From: Pseudomonadota bacterium
GTDB taxonomy: Bacteria; Pseudomonadota; Alphaproteobacteria; Rhizobiales; Hyphomicrobiaceae
NCBI GenBank assembly: GCA_021813195.1
Contig: JAKALI010000007.1
Span: forward strand, 1-28,207
DNA length: 28,207 nt
Reading direction: 5' to 3'
Part shown: positions 17,418-25,875 of the stretch, piece by piece
Position numbering within the stretch: the first letter of the stretch is position 1
How the letters are laid out: every line of letters starts with the position of its first letter
The notes under the pieces: generated by a model
Databases searched by the model: none
What the model saw: the letters and a program-made list of their open reading frames with translations, nothing else
Told to the model about the DNA's origin: nothing
Position numbers and translations under genes: made by a program

Positions 17418-17524
17418 TTCCCCCGTCCCCGGGCCTGGCCCGCTTGAAGGCGAGGAGGTCTGCCGATTTCCGTCATTTGTCTTGTGCTCCCATCGCAATG
17501 CGGGGTCGGGTGGGGTGGCTGCGC

Positions 17525-18922
17525 TCAAACACTCAGCAAGAGATGTTCGCGTTCCCACGGCGAGATGACGCGCATGAATTCTTCGAACTCCGAGCGCTTG
17601 ATGTCCATGTAGACCCGACAGAAGCGCTCACCGAGGATGGTGTGTAGTTCTTTGCTTTCCTCGAAATCGAGTAGTGCCTCGAGCAAGCCGCGTGGCAATT
17701 GATGATCGTTGCGATAGGCGTTGCCCACAACGGCGGGACGCGGCTCCAGCTTCTTTTTCATCCCGATCAGACCGCAGGCAAGGCTTGCCGCTATGGCAAG
17801 GTAGGGATTGCTGTCGGAACCGGGCAGGCGATTTTCGACGCGCCTGGCGGCGGGTCCGGAAACAGGTATGCGCAAGCCCGCTGAGCGATTATCCAGGCCC
17901 CATTCGACGTTAATGGGTGCTGCGCCACCCGGGACCAGGCGGCGATAGGAATTCACATACGGGGCAAACAGACACATCGCGGCCGGCAGGTAGGTCTGCT
18001 GGCCGGCGAGGAAGGAATGAAACAGCTTGCTCGGCTCGCCCTTCGCATCCGTGAAAATGTTTTTGCCCGTTTTGACATCGACCACGCTCTGGTGAATGTG
18101 CATGGCGCTGCCAGGCTGGTGTTCGAGTGGCTTCGCCATGAAGGTCGCATAGCAGTTGTGCTTGAAGGCGGCTTCGCGGATGGTGCGCTTGAAGAGGAAG
18201 ACCTGGTCGGCGAGATTGACGGGGTCGCCATGCACAAGGTTGATCTCGAGCTGGGCTGCCCCGCCTTCTTGGATGATGGTGTCGATCTTCAGATATTGCA
18301 GTTCGGCAAACTCGTAGATGTCGTCGACGATCTTGTCATACTCATCGACTGCGCCCAGGCTATAGGACTGTCGGCCTGACCCCTTGCGTCCCGATCGTCC
18401 CACCGGCGGCTCCAAGGGATAGTCCGGATCGGGGTTCGTCTTCGTCAAATAGAATTCCAACTCGGGGGCAACGACGGGCGCCCAGCCCTCCTTGTGATAG
18501 AGTTCCACGACCCGTTTCAAGACGCTGCGCGGCGCAATTTCAACCGCCTTGCCGTTTTGCCACGTCGCATCGTGGATCACTTGGGCCGTGGGGCTCGAGG
18601 CCCACGGCGCCGGCCGGATCGTCGAGAGATCCGGCACCATCATCAGGTCGCTCTCTGCGTAGAGCTCTTCGCCGTTCTCTTCGAAGCCGACATAATCTCC
18701 CGTGATCGTCTGGTGGAAGATCGAGATCGGGAGATGCACCGGTTCCAGCTTGACGAACTTCTCTACCGGCATCGTCTTGCCGCGCGCGACGCCGGCAATG
18801 TCGGGCACAGCGCAGTCCACCTCCTCGATGCGATGCGCTCGGGTCCATGCGCGCACGCTCTCTGGGGTTGCTCCAGCACTCTGGAGGTCAAGGTTTTGGG
18901 CAGCTTCGTTGGAGGCTTTCAT
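17525..18922 (-). CDS. Glutamine synthetase family protein, probable gamma-glutamylpolyamine synthetase (PuuA-like)
   Basis: A 465-residue type I glutamine-synthetase fold. The N terminus carries VPDIAGVARGKTMPVEKF, the form seen in PuuA-like enzymes. The catalytic domain has AAQLEINLVHGDP, ADQVFLFKRTIREAA, AMHIHQSVVD, the arginine segment RSAGLRIPVSGPAARRVENRLPGSDSNPYLAIAASL, and a C-terminal EREHLL. Enzymes of this branch ligate glutamate to putrescine or other amines with ATP, the first step of the Puu pathway. The neighbouring GntR regulator and potFGHI support a polyamine substrate, but amines such as ethanolamine or spermidine remain possible. The ATG at 18922 has AGGTG 7 bases upstream; the longer frame to 18991 adds an arginine-rich stretch of no family character. 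puuB, puuC and puuD are not in the window. Confidence 0.88.
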   Translation of the reverse strand: MKASNEAAQNLDLQSAGATPESVRAWTRAHRIEEVDCAVPDIAGVARGKTMPVEKFVKLEPVHLPISIFHQTITGDYVGFEENGEELYAESDLMMVPDLSTIRPAPWASSPTAQVIHDATWQNGKAVEIAPRSVLKRVVELYHKEGWAPVVAPELEFYLTKTNPDPDYPLEPPVGRSGRKGSGRQSYSLGAVDEYDKIVDDIYEFAELQYLKIDTIIQEGGAAQLEINLVHGDPVNLADQVFLFKRTIREAAFKHNCYATFMAKPLEHQPGSAMHIHQSVVDVKTGKNIFTDAKGEPSKLFHSFLAGQQTYLPAAMCLFAPYVNSYRRLVPGGAAPINVEWGLDNRSAGLRIPVSGPAARRVENRLPGSDSNPYLAIAASLACGLIGMKKKLEPRPAVVGNAYRNDHQLPRGLLEALLDFEESKELHTILGERFCRVYMDIKRSEFEEFMRVISPWEREHLLLSV

Positions 18923-19096
18923 GATCACACCTGATGGATGCCGCGACGTCAGCGGCCGCTGCCTGCATTGGGCTGGCGGCCGGGTGGACACGGCACGGAT
19001 CGTGGCTTCTCTTGCTCGAAAAACCGGCAGTCATGCGCACTCGGGTCCCCGTGGGAACGAACGAGGGGGCACCTGGACGGCGACACGTCGCCAGAA

Positions 19097-19106
19097 TGTG
19101 ATCACA
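19097..19106. promoter_or_regulatory. Palindrome TGTGATCACA upstream of the PuuA-like gene (candidate GntR operator)
   Basis: A perfect 10-base palindrome in the 258-base gap between the GntR gene and the PuuA-like gene, about 175 bases upstream of that start. The same 10 bases occur in the GntR-potF divergent region (20100-20109). A related half, TGATCACAC, sits at the start codon itself (18922-18928). Shared occurrence in two control regions of one pathway suggests an operator for the local GntR regulator. Confidence 0.5.
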
Positions 19107-19180
19107 AACTGGGATCGAACTCAAGGCGGCGATAGTGCGAGCGGACCAGGGTCAGTGCAGGCTCGCTCGACTTCTCACAC

Positions 19181-19903
19181 TTAACCTTGCCGTCCGAGTA
19201 CGGCTTCGCCGATGAACGCCATGCCCTGAGCGATATCGGCATCGATCGCCGCGCGCAAAGCGGCAACATCGCTCCTGCGCATGGCGTCGAGGGCGTATTC
19301 GTGGTGATCTTCGATGGTCGAAGTCCCGATACGGCCGTACGCCATGCGCATGAAAGGTCCGAATTGCAGCCACACGCTTTCCACAAGACCCAGCAGCGTG
19401 GCGGCCTTGGCGCGTTGGTAAATCGCGAAATGGAACTCAGTATTGCAGCGCATATAACTCTCGATGTCACCGCTTCTCATGGCCCGGTCGATCTGAGCGT
19501 CGATCGCCTCAATGGCAGTGATGTCGGAGAGTGTGAGATGAGCCAAGGCGCGGGCTGCAAGCTCGGGCTCGATGGCGCGGCGGGCAAACAGGATCTGCTC
19601 GAATTTCTCGCGTGACATCGGTGGCACGAGCACGCGCCGGTTATCTTGGAGCGTCAGCGCGCGCTCGGCGATCAAGCGGCGCACGGCCTCGCGGACCGGC
19701 ATCGGGCTCACGCCAAGGGAGACGGCGAGCCCGCGCAGGGTGACCGCTGAACCGGGGCGAATGCCACCATAAAGGATCTGTTCGCGCAGACGTCGGTAAA
19801 CTTCCTCGTGGGTGCGCAGTCCAATGTCACCCGCAGGATCGCGAGCTGGCTGCGGCGAGCGAGCTGGCTGCGGCGAGAGAGTGTTGTGTGCTGCGCGCCT
19901 CAT
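19181..19903 (-). CDS. GntR family (FadR/FCD subfamily) transcriptional regulator
   Basis: A 240-residue repressor-type protein with a winged helix-turn-helix (about 30-95: EEVYRRLREQILYGGIRPGSAVTLRGLAVSLGVSPMPVREAVRRLIAE) and an all-helical FCD ligand domain (about 103-230). The segment RRAIEPELAARALAHL and the NTEFHFAIYQRA and HHEYALDAMRR stretches, with metal- or ligand-binding histidines, fit that subfamily. It lies between the PuuA-like gene, same strand, and the divergent potFGHI operon, so it is the obvious candidate to control polyamine uptake and breakdown; the effector is unknown. The N terminus before the HTH holds an 18-base tandem duplication. The start at 19903 has no good ribosome site, so the first 20-25 residues are uncertain. 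Confidence 0.9.
   Translation of the reverse strand: MRRAAHNTLSPQPARSPQPARDPAGDIGLRTHEEVYRRLREQILYGGIRPGSAVTLRGLAVSLGVSPMPVREAVRRLIAERALTLQDNRRVLVPPMSREKFEQILFARRAIEPELAARALAHLTLSDITAIEAIDAQIDRAMRSGDIESYMRCNTEFHFAIYQRAKAATLLGLVESVWLQFGPFMRMAYGRIGTSTIEDHHEYALDAMRRSDVAALRAAIDADIAQGMAFIGEAVLGRQG
19842..19877. repeat. 18-base perfect tandem duplication in the GntR N terminus
   Basis: CGAGCTGGCTGCGGCGAG occurs twice in direct succession (19842-19859 and 19860-19877). Being 18 bases long it keeps frame and duplicates six residues (SPQPAR) in the disordered N terminus of the regulator. It probably arose by slippage. Confidence 0.9.
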
Positions 19904-20199
19904 GGGTTCGACGTCAAACCTTATCGATGCCGCCTGTCGCCAATCCGAGCAAGTGCGATTGAGAGACTGCCAGTCCGAGCGATGCCACGACCCACGACGA
20001 TCTCCCGCTCGTTGTGCGGCGCATCAATTTCTTCCGGCACTCTCCCTGCCGCAACCGCAGGCAATTTGTACAAACGATATGCTTGTAGCGCCGTCATTTT
20101 GTGATCACAATGGGGCCGTGTCGCAGATGCGTTCGGGAGCGCTCGGAACCTGATCGGCGGAGCTGCACGAGTTTGCCATGTACTTGAGGAGGCCATCGA
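19904..20199. promoter_or_regulatory. Divergent GntR/potF control region with two palindromes
   Basis: The 296-base gap contains TTTGTACAAA (20065-20074) and TTGTGATCACAA (20099-20110), both perfect palindromes, 24 bases apart, about 90-135 bases upstream of potF. The core TGTGATCACA recurs upstream of the PuuA-like gene. They are likely operator sites for the GntR regulator acting on itself and on potF. The exact promoter elements cannot be fixed by eye. The potF ribosome site AGGAGG sits at the right end. Confidence 0.55.
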
Positions 20200-21312
20200 A
20201 TGGCAACGAATTCCGCGTTTCGGCTTCTTGTAGGAGCCGTTGCTTCGGCCGCCGTCTTCGCGGTTGCATCGTCCGCGCTCGCGCAGCAGCGCACCGTGCG
20301 CGTCTACAACTGGTCGGACTACATCGACGAGTCGATCCTGGAAGACTTCACCAAGGAGACCGGCATTAAAGTCGTCTACGACGTCTTTGACAGCAACGAG
20401 GTTTTGGAGACGAAACTGCTGGCGGGTAAAACTGGCTATGACATCGTGGTCCCGACGGGCTCGTTCTTGTCGCGACAGATTCAGGCTGGCGTTTTTCTCA
20501 AGCTCGATAAGTCGAAGATCCCAAACCTGAGCAACATGTGGGACGAAATCTCAACCCGCACGGCGATTTATGATCCTGGCAATGAGTACTCCGTCAATTA
20601 CATGTGGGGGACCGTCGGCATCGGCTACAACGAAGGCAAGGTGAAGGAGCGCATGGCTGACGCGCCGGTCGACTCCTGGGATCTTGTGTTTAAGCCCGAG
20701 ATCGCCGCGAAGTTCAAGGACTGCGGCATCTTCATGCTCGACAGCTCTGACGACATCATTCCCTCGGCGCTGAAGTATCTCGGTATCGATCCCAACACCA
20801 AGGATCAGGCGGAGATTCAGAAAGCGGCTGATCTGCTTATGAGCGTTCGGCCAAACGTGCGAAAGTTCCACTCGTCCAAGTACATCAATGCCTTGGCGAA
20901 TGGCGACATTTGTATCGCTGTCGGTTGGTCAGGAGATATTTTGCAGGCCCACGATCGCGCGGTGGAGGCGAAGAATGGCCACGTGATCAAGTATTCTGTG
21001 CCCAAAGAAGGAGCGATGATCTGGTTTGATCAGATGGCCATTCCAAAGGATGCTAAGAACATCGAGGAAGCCCACGAATTTCTGAATTATCTCCAGCGCC
21101 CTGAGGTGATCGCCAAGGCAACGAACTTTGTGAAGTTCGCCAACGGCAACAAAGCTTCTCAACAGTTTATCGATAAGGAAGTGCTCGAGGATCCGGCCGT
21201 CTACCCCGACAAAGCGACGATGGACAATCTGTTCGTCAAGCTCGCCTACGATTCCAAGACGCAACGTTTCGTCACGCGTCAGTGGACGGCAATCTTGAGG
21301 GGTAAGCGCTGA
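20200..21312 (+). CDS. potF: Polyamine ABC transporter substrate-binding protein
   Basis: A 370-residue periplasmic binding protein for putrescine or spermidine. The signal peptide ends ALA-QQ at about residue 28. The mature start VRVYNWSDYIDESILEDFTKETGIKVVYDVFDSNEVLETKLLAGKTGYDIVVPT is the usual PotD/PotF opening, and VNYMWGTVGIGYN, LDSSDDIIPSALKYLG, CIAVGWSGDILQA and FDQMAIPKDAKNIEEAHEFLNYL continue the match, including the Trp and Asp residues that hold the amine groups. The ATG at 20200 has AGGAGG 8 bases upstream, the best ribosome site of the locus. First gene of potFGHI, divergent from the GntR gene. Substrate choice between putrescine and spermidine is not certain from sequence alone. 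Confidence 0.95.
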   Translation: MATNSAFRLLVGAVASAAVFAVASSALAQQRTVRVYNWSDYIDESILEDFTKETGIKVVYDVFDSNEVLETKLLAGKTGYDIVVPTGSFLSRQIQAGVFLKLDKSKIPNLSNMWDEISTRTAIYDPGNEYSVNYMWGTVGIGYNEGKVKERMADAPVDSWDLVFKPEIAAKFKDCGIFMLDSSDDIIPSALKYLGIDPNTKDQAEIQKAADLLMSVRPNVRKFHSSKYINALANGDICIAVGWSGDILQAHDRAVEAKNGHVIKYSVPKEGAMIWFDQMAIPKDAKNIEEAHEFLNYLQRPEVIAKATNFVKFANGNKASQQFIDKEVLEDPAVYPDKATMDNLFVKLAYDSKTQRFVTRQWTAILRGKR

Positions 21313-21320
21313 GATGGACA

Positions 21321-21368
21321 CAAGGAGCCGCGCGCGTCCCGTCCGGCTCCTTGCAATTTTTGAAATTG
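21321..21368 (+). promoter_or_regulatory. Hairpin pair between potF and potG, probable partial terminator or mRNA stabiliser
   Basis: CAAGGAGCCG (21321-21330) pairs perfectly with CGGCTCCTTG (21344-21353), a 10-bp stem with a 13-base loop. Directly after it comes CAATTT-TTG-AAATTG (21354-21368), which gives both a short T-run and a second small hairpin. Such a structure after a binding-protein gene usually lets potF transcript exceed that of the membrane genes. Confidence 0.65.
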
Positions 21369-21424
21369 CGGCAGAAGGTTTCTGCCAACAACTCTGAACG
21401 GTCGAGAACAACGCGAGGAACTCC

Positions 21425-22621
21425 ATGAGCGGAGCGGCGGCGACTGCGCAAAAACAACCTGTGCCAAATCGCAACGGCATCCGAACCGCAGCGCCTCAGT
21501 CGGGGTTCGCGCCCTGGAAGGAACCAGGCAAAAAGCCGATCGTGCGGTTCGAGAATGTCACCAAACGTTTCGGTGATTTCGTTGCTGTCAACAATGTGAC
21601 GCTCGATATCTTCGAGCGCGAATTTTTTGCTCTACTCGGGCCGTCAGGTTGCGGCAAAACCACACTTCTTCGCATGCTCGCCGGTTTCGAGAAGCCTACG
21701 GAAGGCCGGGTGCTCGTGGATGGGCAGGATGTGACGGATCTCGCCCCATACGAGCGGCCGTTCATCAATATGATGTTTCAGTCCTACGCGCTGTTTCCGC
21801 ACATGACGGTGGAGCGCAACATCGGGTTCGGGTTGCGGCAGGAGGGTATGCCCGCCGACCAAATCGAACAACGCGTCAACGAGGCCATGGCGCTCGTTGA
21901 GCTTGGTAAATTCGCCAAGCGCAAACCGCATCAGCTATCGGGCGGTCAACAACAGCGGGTTGCCCTTGCGCGTGCGATCGCAAAGAAGCCTCGCATCATG
22001 TTGCTTGATGAGCCCTTGGGCGCGCTCGACAAGAAGTTGCGCAATCAGGCACAATTCGAGTTGATGCGCATTCAGGAGACGACGGGCACCACGTTCATCA
22101 TCGTCACCCATGACCAGGAAGAAGCGATGACGGTTGCAAGCCGCATCGCCGTCATGAACCACGGCGTACTGATGCAGGTCTCGACACCCGGCGAAATCTA
22201 TGAAGCGCCTCAGTCGAGATATGTGGCGCAATTCATCGGCGAGGTGAATATGCTCGAGGGAAAGGTCACCGCATTGTCCGGCGGCATGGCCGAGATTGAG
22301 CATGTATCGAGCGCGGCGCGGTTTAAGGGGTTGGCCCCTGACGGTCTCAGTCTCGGTCAACAGGTGTGGCTTGCCATTCGTCCTGAAAAGATCCGCATCG
22401 GCTTGGAGAAGCCTGCTGGTGCGTCGAACGTCATTGCCGGGAAGGTGGACGACGTCGGTTATTTGGGCTCGATCTCGCACTATCACGTGAAGACCAGTTG
22501 GGGGCAGCGCGTAACGGCGCTACGAACCAACGCCACCCATACGGTGGAACGACCGATTAGCTGGGAAGACAACGTTTGGCTGGAATGGCCCGATGATGCT
22601 GGCGTCGTGCTCACCGTATGA
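21425..22621 (+). CDS. potG: Polyamine ABC transporter ATP-binding protein
   Basis: A 398-residue ATPase of the PotA/PotG type. The first 35 residues are a polar extension; the domain begins IVRFENVTKRFGDFVAVNNVTLDI. It has Walker A GPSGCGKT (72-79), the Q-loop MMFQSYALFPHMTV, signature LSGGQQQR (171-178), Walker B IMLLDEPLGALD and the switch HDQEEAM. A C-terminal TOBE-like domain (about 280-398) carries IRPEKIRI and VDDVGYLGSISHYHV. It powers import through PotH and PotI. GAGGAA lies about 7 bases upstream of the ATG. It is 112 bases after potF with the hairpin pair between. Confidence 0.95.
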   Translation: MSGAAATAQKQPVPNRNGIRTAAPQSGFAPWKEPGKKPIVRFENVTKRFGDFVAVNNVTLDIFEREFFALLGPSGCGKTTLLRMLAGFEKPTEGRVLVDGQDVTDLAPYERPFINMMFQSYALFPHMTVERNIGFGLRQEGMPADQIEQRVNEAMALVELGKFAKRKPHQLSGGQQQRVALARAIAKKPRIMLLDEPLGALDKKLRNQAQFELMRIQETTGTTFIIVTHDQEEAMTVASRIAVMNHGVLMQVSTPGEIYEAPQSRYVAQFIGEVNMLEGKVTALSGGMAEIEHVSSAARFKGLAPDGLSLGQQVWLAIRPEKIRIGLEKPAGASNVIAGKVDDVGYLGSISHYHVKTSWGQRVTALRTNATHTVERPISWEDNVWLEWPDDAGVVLTV

Positions 22622-22693
22622 GAGCCTGCACACATCTGAGAGAAGAAAGAAACTTCATGCGTATCGCGCTTTAGTTTTCAGTGGATCGTCCCC

Positions 22694-23584
22694 ATGCGAC
22701 GTTGGCTCGTCATCGCTGTACCGTATCTCTGGCTCCTGATTTTCTTTCTGGTTCCATTCCTGATCGTTTTCAAAATTTCACTTTCTGACACCGCAACGGC
22801 CATTCCTCCTTACGTGCCAGTGTTCGATCTGAGCGCTGGCTGGGAAGCCTTCAAAGAGTCTTTTGCCGAGTTTGATTTTGAAAATTACGGCTTCATCGCC
22901 TCGGACCGGCTTTACACGGATGCGTATTTTTCCAGTGTACGGATCGCGGCGATCGCCACGTTTCTGACGCTGCTCATCGCCTATCCACTTGCCTACGGCA
23001 TGGCGCGCGCGCCTCGCGAGTGGCAACCGACACTCCTCATGCTCGTCATTCTGCCGTTTTGGACGTCGTTCCTCATTCGCGTCTATGCCTGGATCGGTAT
23101 TCTGAAGCAGGAAGGGCTGCTCAATCTGTTCCTGATGAACTTAGGTCTCATCTCAGAGCCGCTCACAATCATGAACACCAACACGGCAGTCTACATCGGC
23201 ATCGTCTACTCCTATCTGCCGTTCATGGTTCTGCCGCTCTACGCCAGTCTCGAGAAGATCGACCAACGGCTTCTGGAAGCCGCCGAAGATCTTGGCTGCC
23301 CACCATGGAAATCATTCTGGCAGGTGACTTTCCCGCTTTCGATCCCCGGGGTCGTCGCGGGATGCTTTCTCGTCTTCATTCCGGCGGTCGGCGAGTTTGT
23401 CATTCCCGATCTCTTGGGTGGCTCGGACACGCTCATGATTGGAAAAGTTCTGTGGAACGAGTTTTTCAACAATCGTGATTGGCCGGTCTCTTCGGCGGTG
23501 GCCGTTGTGCTGCTCTTGGTGCTCATCGTGCCGATCGTCATCTTCCAGTGGGCTCAGCAGCGTCAGCGGGAGGCTGCACGATGA
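22694..23584 (+). CDS. potH: Polyamine ABC transporter permease
   Basis: A 296-residue inner-membrane permease with about six transmembrane segments; the first is at residues 6-27 and a large periplasmic loop follows. The cytoplasmic EAA loop reads EAAEDLGCPPWKSFWQVTFPLSIPGV, the site that contacts the ATPase. GEFVIPDLLGGSDTLMIGKVLWNEFF is characteristic of PotB/PotH. The stop overlaps the potI start (ATGA, 23581-23584), which argues for translational coupling. Its own ribosome site is weak (GTGGA), 72 bases after potG. Confidence 0.94.
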   Translation: MRRWLVIAVPYLWLLIFFLVPFLIVFKISLSDTATAIPPYVPVFDLSAGWEAFKESFAEFDFENYGFIASDRLYTDAYFSSVRIAAIATFLTLLIAYPLAYGMARAPREWQPTLLMLVILPFWTSFLIRVYAWIGILKQEGLLNLFLMNLGLISEPLTIMNTNTAVYIGIVYSYLPFMVLPLYASLEKIDQRLLEAAEDLGCPPWKSFWQVTFPLSIPGVVAGCFLVFIPAVGEFVIPDLLGGSDTLMIGKVLWNEFFNNRDWPVSSAVAVVLLLVLIVPIVIFQWAQQRQREAAR

Positions 23585-24405
23585 ACAGCCGTTTTTCCTG
23601 GTTCAACGCAACGTCGCTGACGCTCGGCTTTGCGTTCCTCTACATTCCGATCCTTCTGCTGGTCATCTATTCCTTCAATGACTCGCGCCTCGTCACGGTC
23701 TGGGGCGGGTTCTCGACGCGCTGGTATGAAGGGCTGCTGCAGAACGAACAATTGATTGACGCAGCGTGGGTCACCCTGCGCGTAGCGTTCGTGACGGCAA
23801 CCATGGCCACGGTGCTCGGCACGCTGGCGGCACTTGTTCTGGTTCGCATGGGACGCTTCCCCGGTCGGACGCTCTTTTCGGGTATGGTATTCGCTCCCCT
23901 CGTCATGCCGGAAGTGATTACGGGCCTGTCGCTGCTGTTGTTGTTCGTCGCCATCAACTTCGATCGCGGGTTCTGGACCATTGTGCTCGCGCACGCGACC
24001 TTCACGATGTGCTTTGCGGCTGTCGTCGTGCAAGCGCGGTTGACGGATTTTGATCAATCGGTGGAAGAGGCGGCAATGGACCTCGGCGCGTCACCCGTCG
24101 GCACGTTTTTCCAAGTTACGTTGCCGATCATCGCCCCTTCAGTCATTTCAGCATGGCTCTTGGCCTTTACCCTCTCGCTCGATGATCTCGTCATCGCAAG
24201 TTTCACGACCGGACCCGGCGCAACCACGCTGCCGATGCGCATCTATTCCCAGGTGCGTCTGGGTGTGACACCCGAGATCAATGCCATTTCGACAATCATG
24301 ATCGCGTTCGTCACTGTGGGTGTGTTGATTGCCTCTTACACGACCAAGCTGCAATCGCGGCGCGAGGCGCGGGACAGGCGAGCTGCTGAAGCTGTCGCGG
24401 GATAG
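23581..24405 (+). CDS. potI: Polyamine ABC transporter permease
   Basis: A 274-residue partner permease of PotH. First transmembrane segment LTLGFAFLYIPILLLVIYSF, then SRLVTVWGGFSTRWYEGLLQN, typical of PotC/PotI. The EAA loop is EAAMDLGASPVGTFFQVTLPIIAPSV, followed by LDDLVIASFTTGPGATTLPMRIYSQVRLGVTPEINAIST. The ATG at 23581 is taken because it has GGGAGG upstream, overlaps the potH stop, and gives family length; a longer frame from 23479 lies inside potH. Last gene of the operon; no clear terminator in the 121 bases to the convergent cyclase gene. Confidence 0.95.
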   Translation: MNSRFSWFNATSLTLGFAFLYIPILLLVIYSFNDSRLVTVWGGFSTRWYEGLLQNEQLIDAAWVTLRVAFVTATMATVLGTLAALVLVRMGRFPGRTLFSGMVFAPLVMPEVITGLSLLLLFVAINFDRGFWTIVLAHATFTMCFAAVVVQARLTDFDQSVEEAAMDLGASPVGTFFQVTLPIIAPSVISAWLLAFTLSLDDLVIASFTTGPGATTLPMRIYSQVRLGVTPEINAISTIMIAFVTVGVLIASYTTKLQSRREARDRRAAEAVAG

Positions 24406-24526
24406 CGAAACCTTTCCACGTTGCTGGCGCTGAGCCGATCGTTCGGATATTGAAGGGTTCGACAGTGCCCTAGTCTCGCGATCACGTGCTGTGACCGGCA
24501 AGCGATGCGGAGATTGCGCTTCGACG

Positions 24527-25813
24527 TTATGCAAGTGCTGAAATCAAATACCACGTCTCGCGCGGGCCCACGCCTTTGATGTCGATCGCGCCGCGGCTTT
24601 GGAACACAAAACGCGATGATAGGCGCTGTTTGCATGTCGGACAGATGAGGATGCGGCCCGGCGCCGACAGATTTTCTAGTCGCGCGGCGAGATTGACCGC
24701 GTCACCCCAGACGTCGTATGTAAATTTTTGGCGTCCGATGACACCGGCCATCACAGGTCCCGAGGCCAGTCCCATCCGCATCGACAGCGCAAGGCCCTTG
24801 TCGTTGGCGATCTCAGTTAGCACGCGCTGCATATCCAGCGCCATGTTCGCCAGCCGCTCAAGGTGATCAGGTGTCGGTTCAGGAATGCCGGCGGCGACCA
24901 TGTAGGCGTCACCGATGGTCTTGATTTTCTCGACACCATGTTTTTCGGCTAAGTAGTCAAACGCGGTTACGATTTCATTCAAGAGCGTCACCGTCGCGGA
25001 CGCGCCAAGGTTACGGGCGAGCGAAACAAAGCCTGATATGTCGGCAAAGAGAACCGAAGCCTCCTCAAACTGATCGGCGATCGCGTCGTGCGGCCGCGCC
25101 TTCAAGCGTTCGACGACCGCATCGGGCAAAATATTGCGCAAGAGCGTGTCGGTTTCCGCCTTTGCACTTTCGACCAGCCGAAACGCATAATAAACGGACG
25201 CGGCGATCAGGCCCGCGGTCGTAATAGCGGCCTGGACATATATCGAGTTGATGACCTGCGGCTCCGCATCGATCAAGGCAAGGGCCTTAGGATACCAGAA
25301 CCACGACGCCAAATGGAGGGTAAGACCGGACACGATGATCGGCACAATCAGCCACAGCCGCTTCAGCCCGAAGACGACGAAGGGAGCTGCGGCGCCGACA
25401 AAATACTGCAGATGCACACCGGATTCGTGACCCAGATATTTCGCAAACTCGAATAAAGCGATCCATTCTGCGATGACGATCAGGAGTGCTCCGGCCACAT
25501 CGTTGACGCGATGGGCGAATGGCACTGCGGCCGCCGCGACCACCAAGCCGAGATTAATCCACACAATGGGTTTGTATTTCTCATAGTCGATGAACGAGTG
25601 CTGCAGCGCGTAGACGAGGGTCGAGGCGACGATGAGATAGGCGATCAGGTTGAGTATCATCAGCCGGCGCTTGACCTCGGGAGCATAGCCCGAGGTGCCC
25701 GCTTCGGCGAGCCACGTGATGGTGCGTCCGAGACGCCGGAGGCTCGGAAGCTCGCCGACGCTCGCGATGCCAACGGAGATTCGGCGCAGTGCGGATTGGT
25801 GTTCGGCTTGCAT
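24527..25813 (-). CDS. Membrane-bound class III adenylate cyclase
   Basis: A 428-residue protein with a cytosolic N terminus, about six transmembrane segments between residues 50 and 212, a short linker helix, and a C-terminal class III cyclase domain. The metal aspartates are Asp258 in LFADISGF and Asp302 in KTIGDAYM. Lys298 and Asp367 (in FTYDVWGD) fit adenine rather than guanine selection, and Asn374 and Arg378 in AVNLAARLE are the transition-state pair. All needed residues are in one chain, so a homodimer should be active and make cAMP. CPTCKQRLSS near the end is common in the family. It follows the Crp-type regulator by 62 bases on the same strand. The signal sensed by the membrane part is unknown. 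Confidence 0.93.
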   Translation of the reverse strand: MQAEHQSALRRISVGIASVGELPSLRRLGRTITWLAEAGTSGYAPEVKRRLMILNLIAYLIVASTLVYALQHSFIDYEKYKPIVWINLGLVVAAAAVPFAHRVNDVAGALLIVIAEWIALFEFAKYLGHESGVHLQYFVGAAAPFVVFGLKRLWLIVPIIVSGLTLHLASWFWYPKALALIDAEPQVINSIYVQAAITTAGLIAASVYYAFRLVESAKAETDTLLRNILPDAVVERLKARPHDAIADQFEEASVLFADISGFVSLARNLGASATVTLLNEIVTAFDYLAEKHGVEKIKTIGDAYMVAAGIPEPTPDHLERLANMALDMQRVLTEIANDKGLALSMRMGLASGPVMAGVIGRQKFTYDVWGDAVNLAARLENLSAPGRILICPTCKQRLSSRFVFQSRGAIDIKGVGPRETWYLISALA

Positions 25814-25875
25814 CCTCTGCGGTCCTTGTCAGCAACGGCAGCCAGCATAGGGTGGCAACGCTTGACGTGAGGTCC

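Noticed and set aside
19097..19106. TGTGATCACA as a CRP site, given the Crp-type gene nearby
   Set aside because: CRP half-sites TGTGA and TCACA are separated by six bases; here they abut, which fits a different dimer such as a GntR protein.
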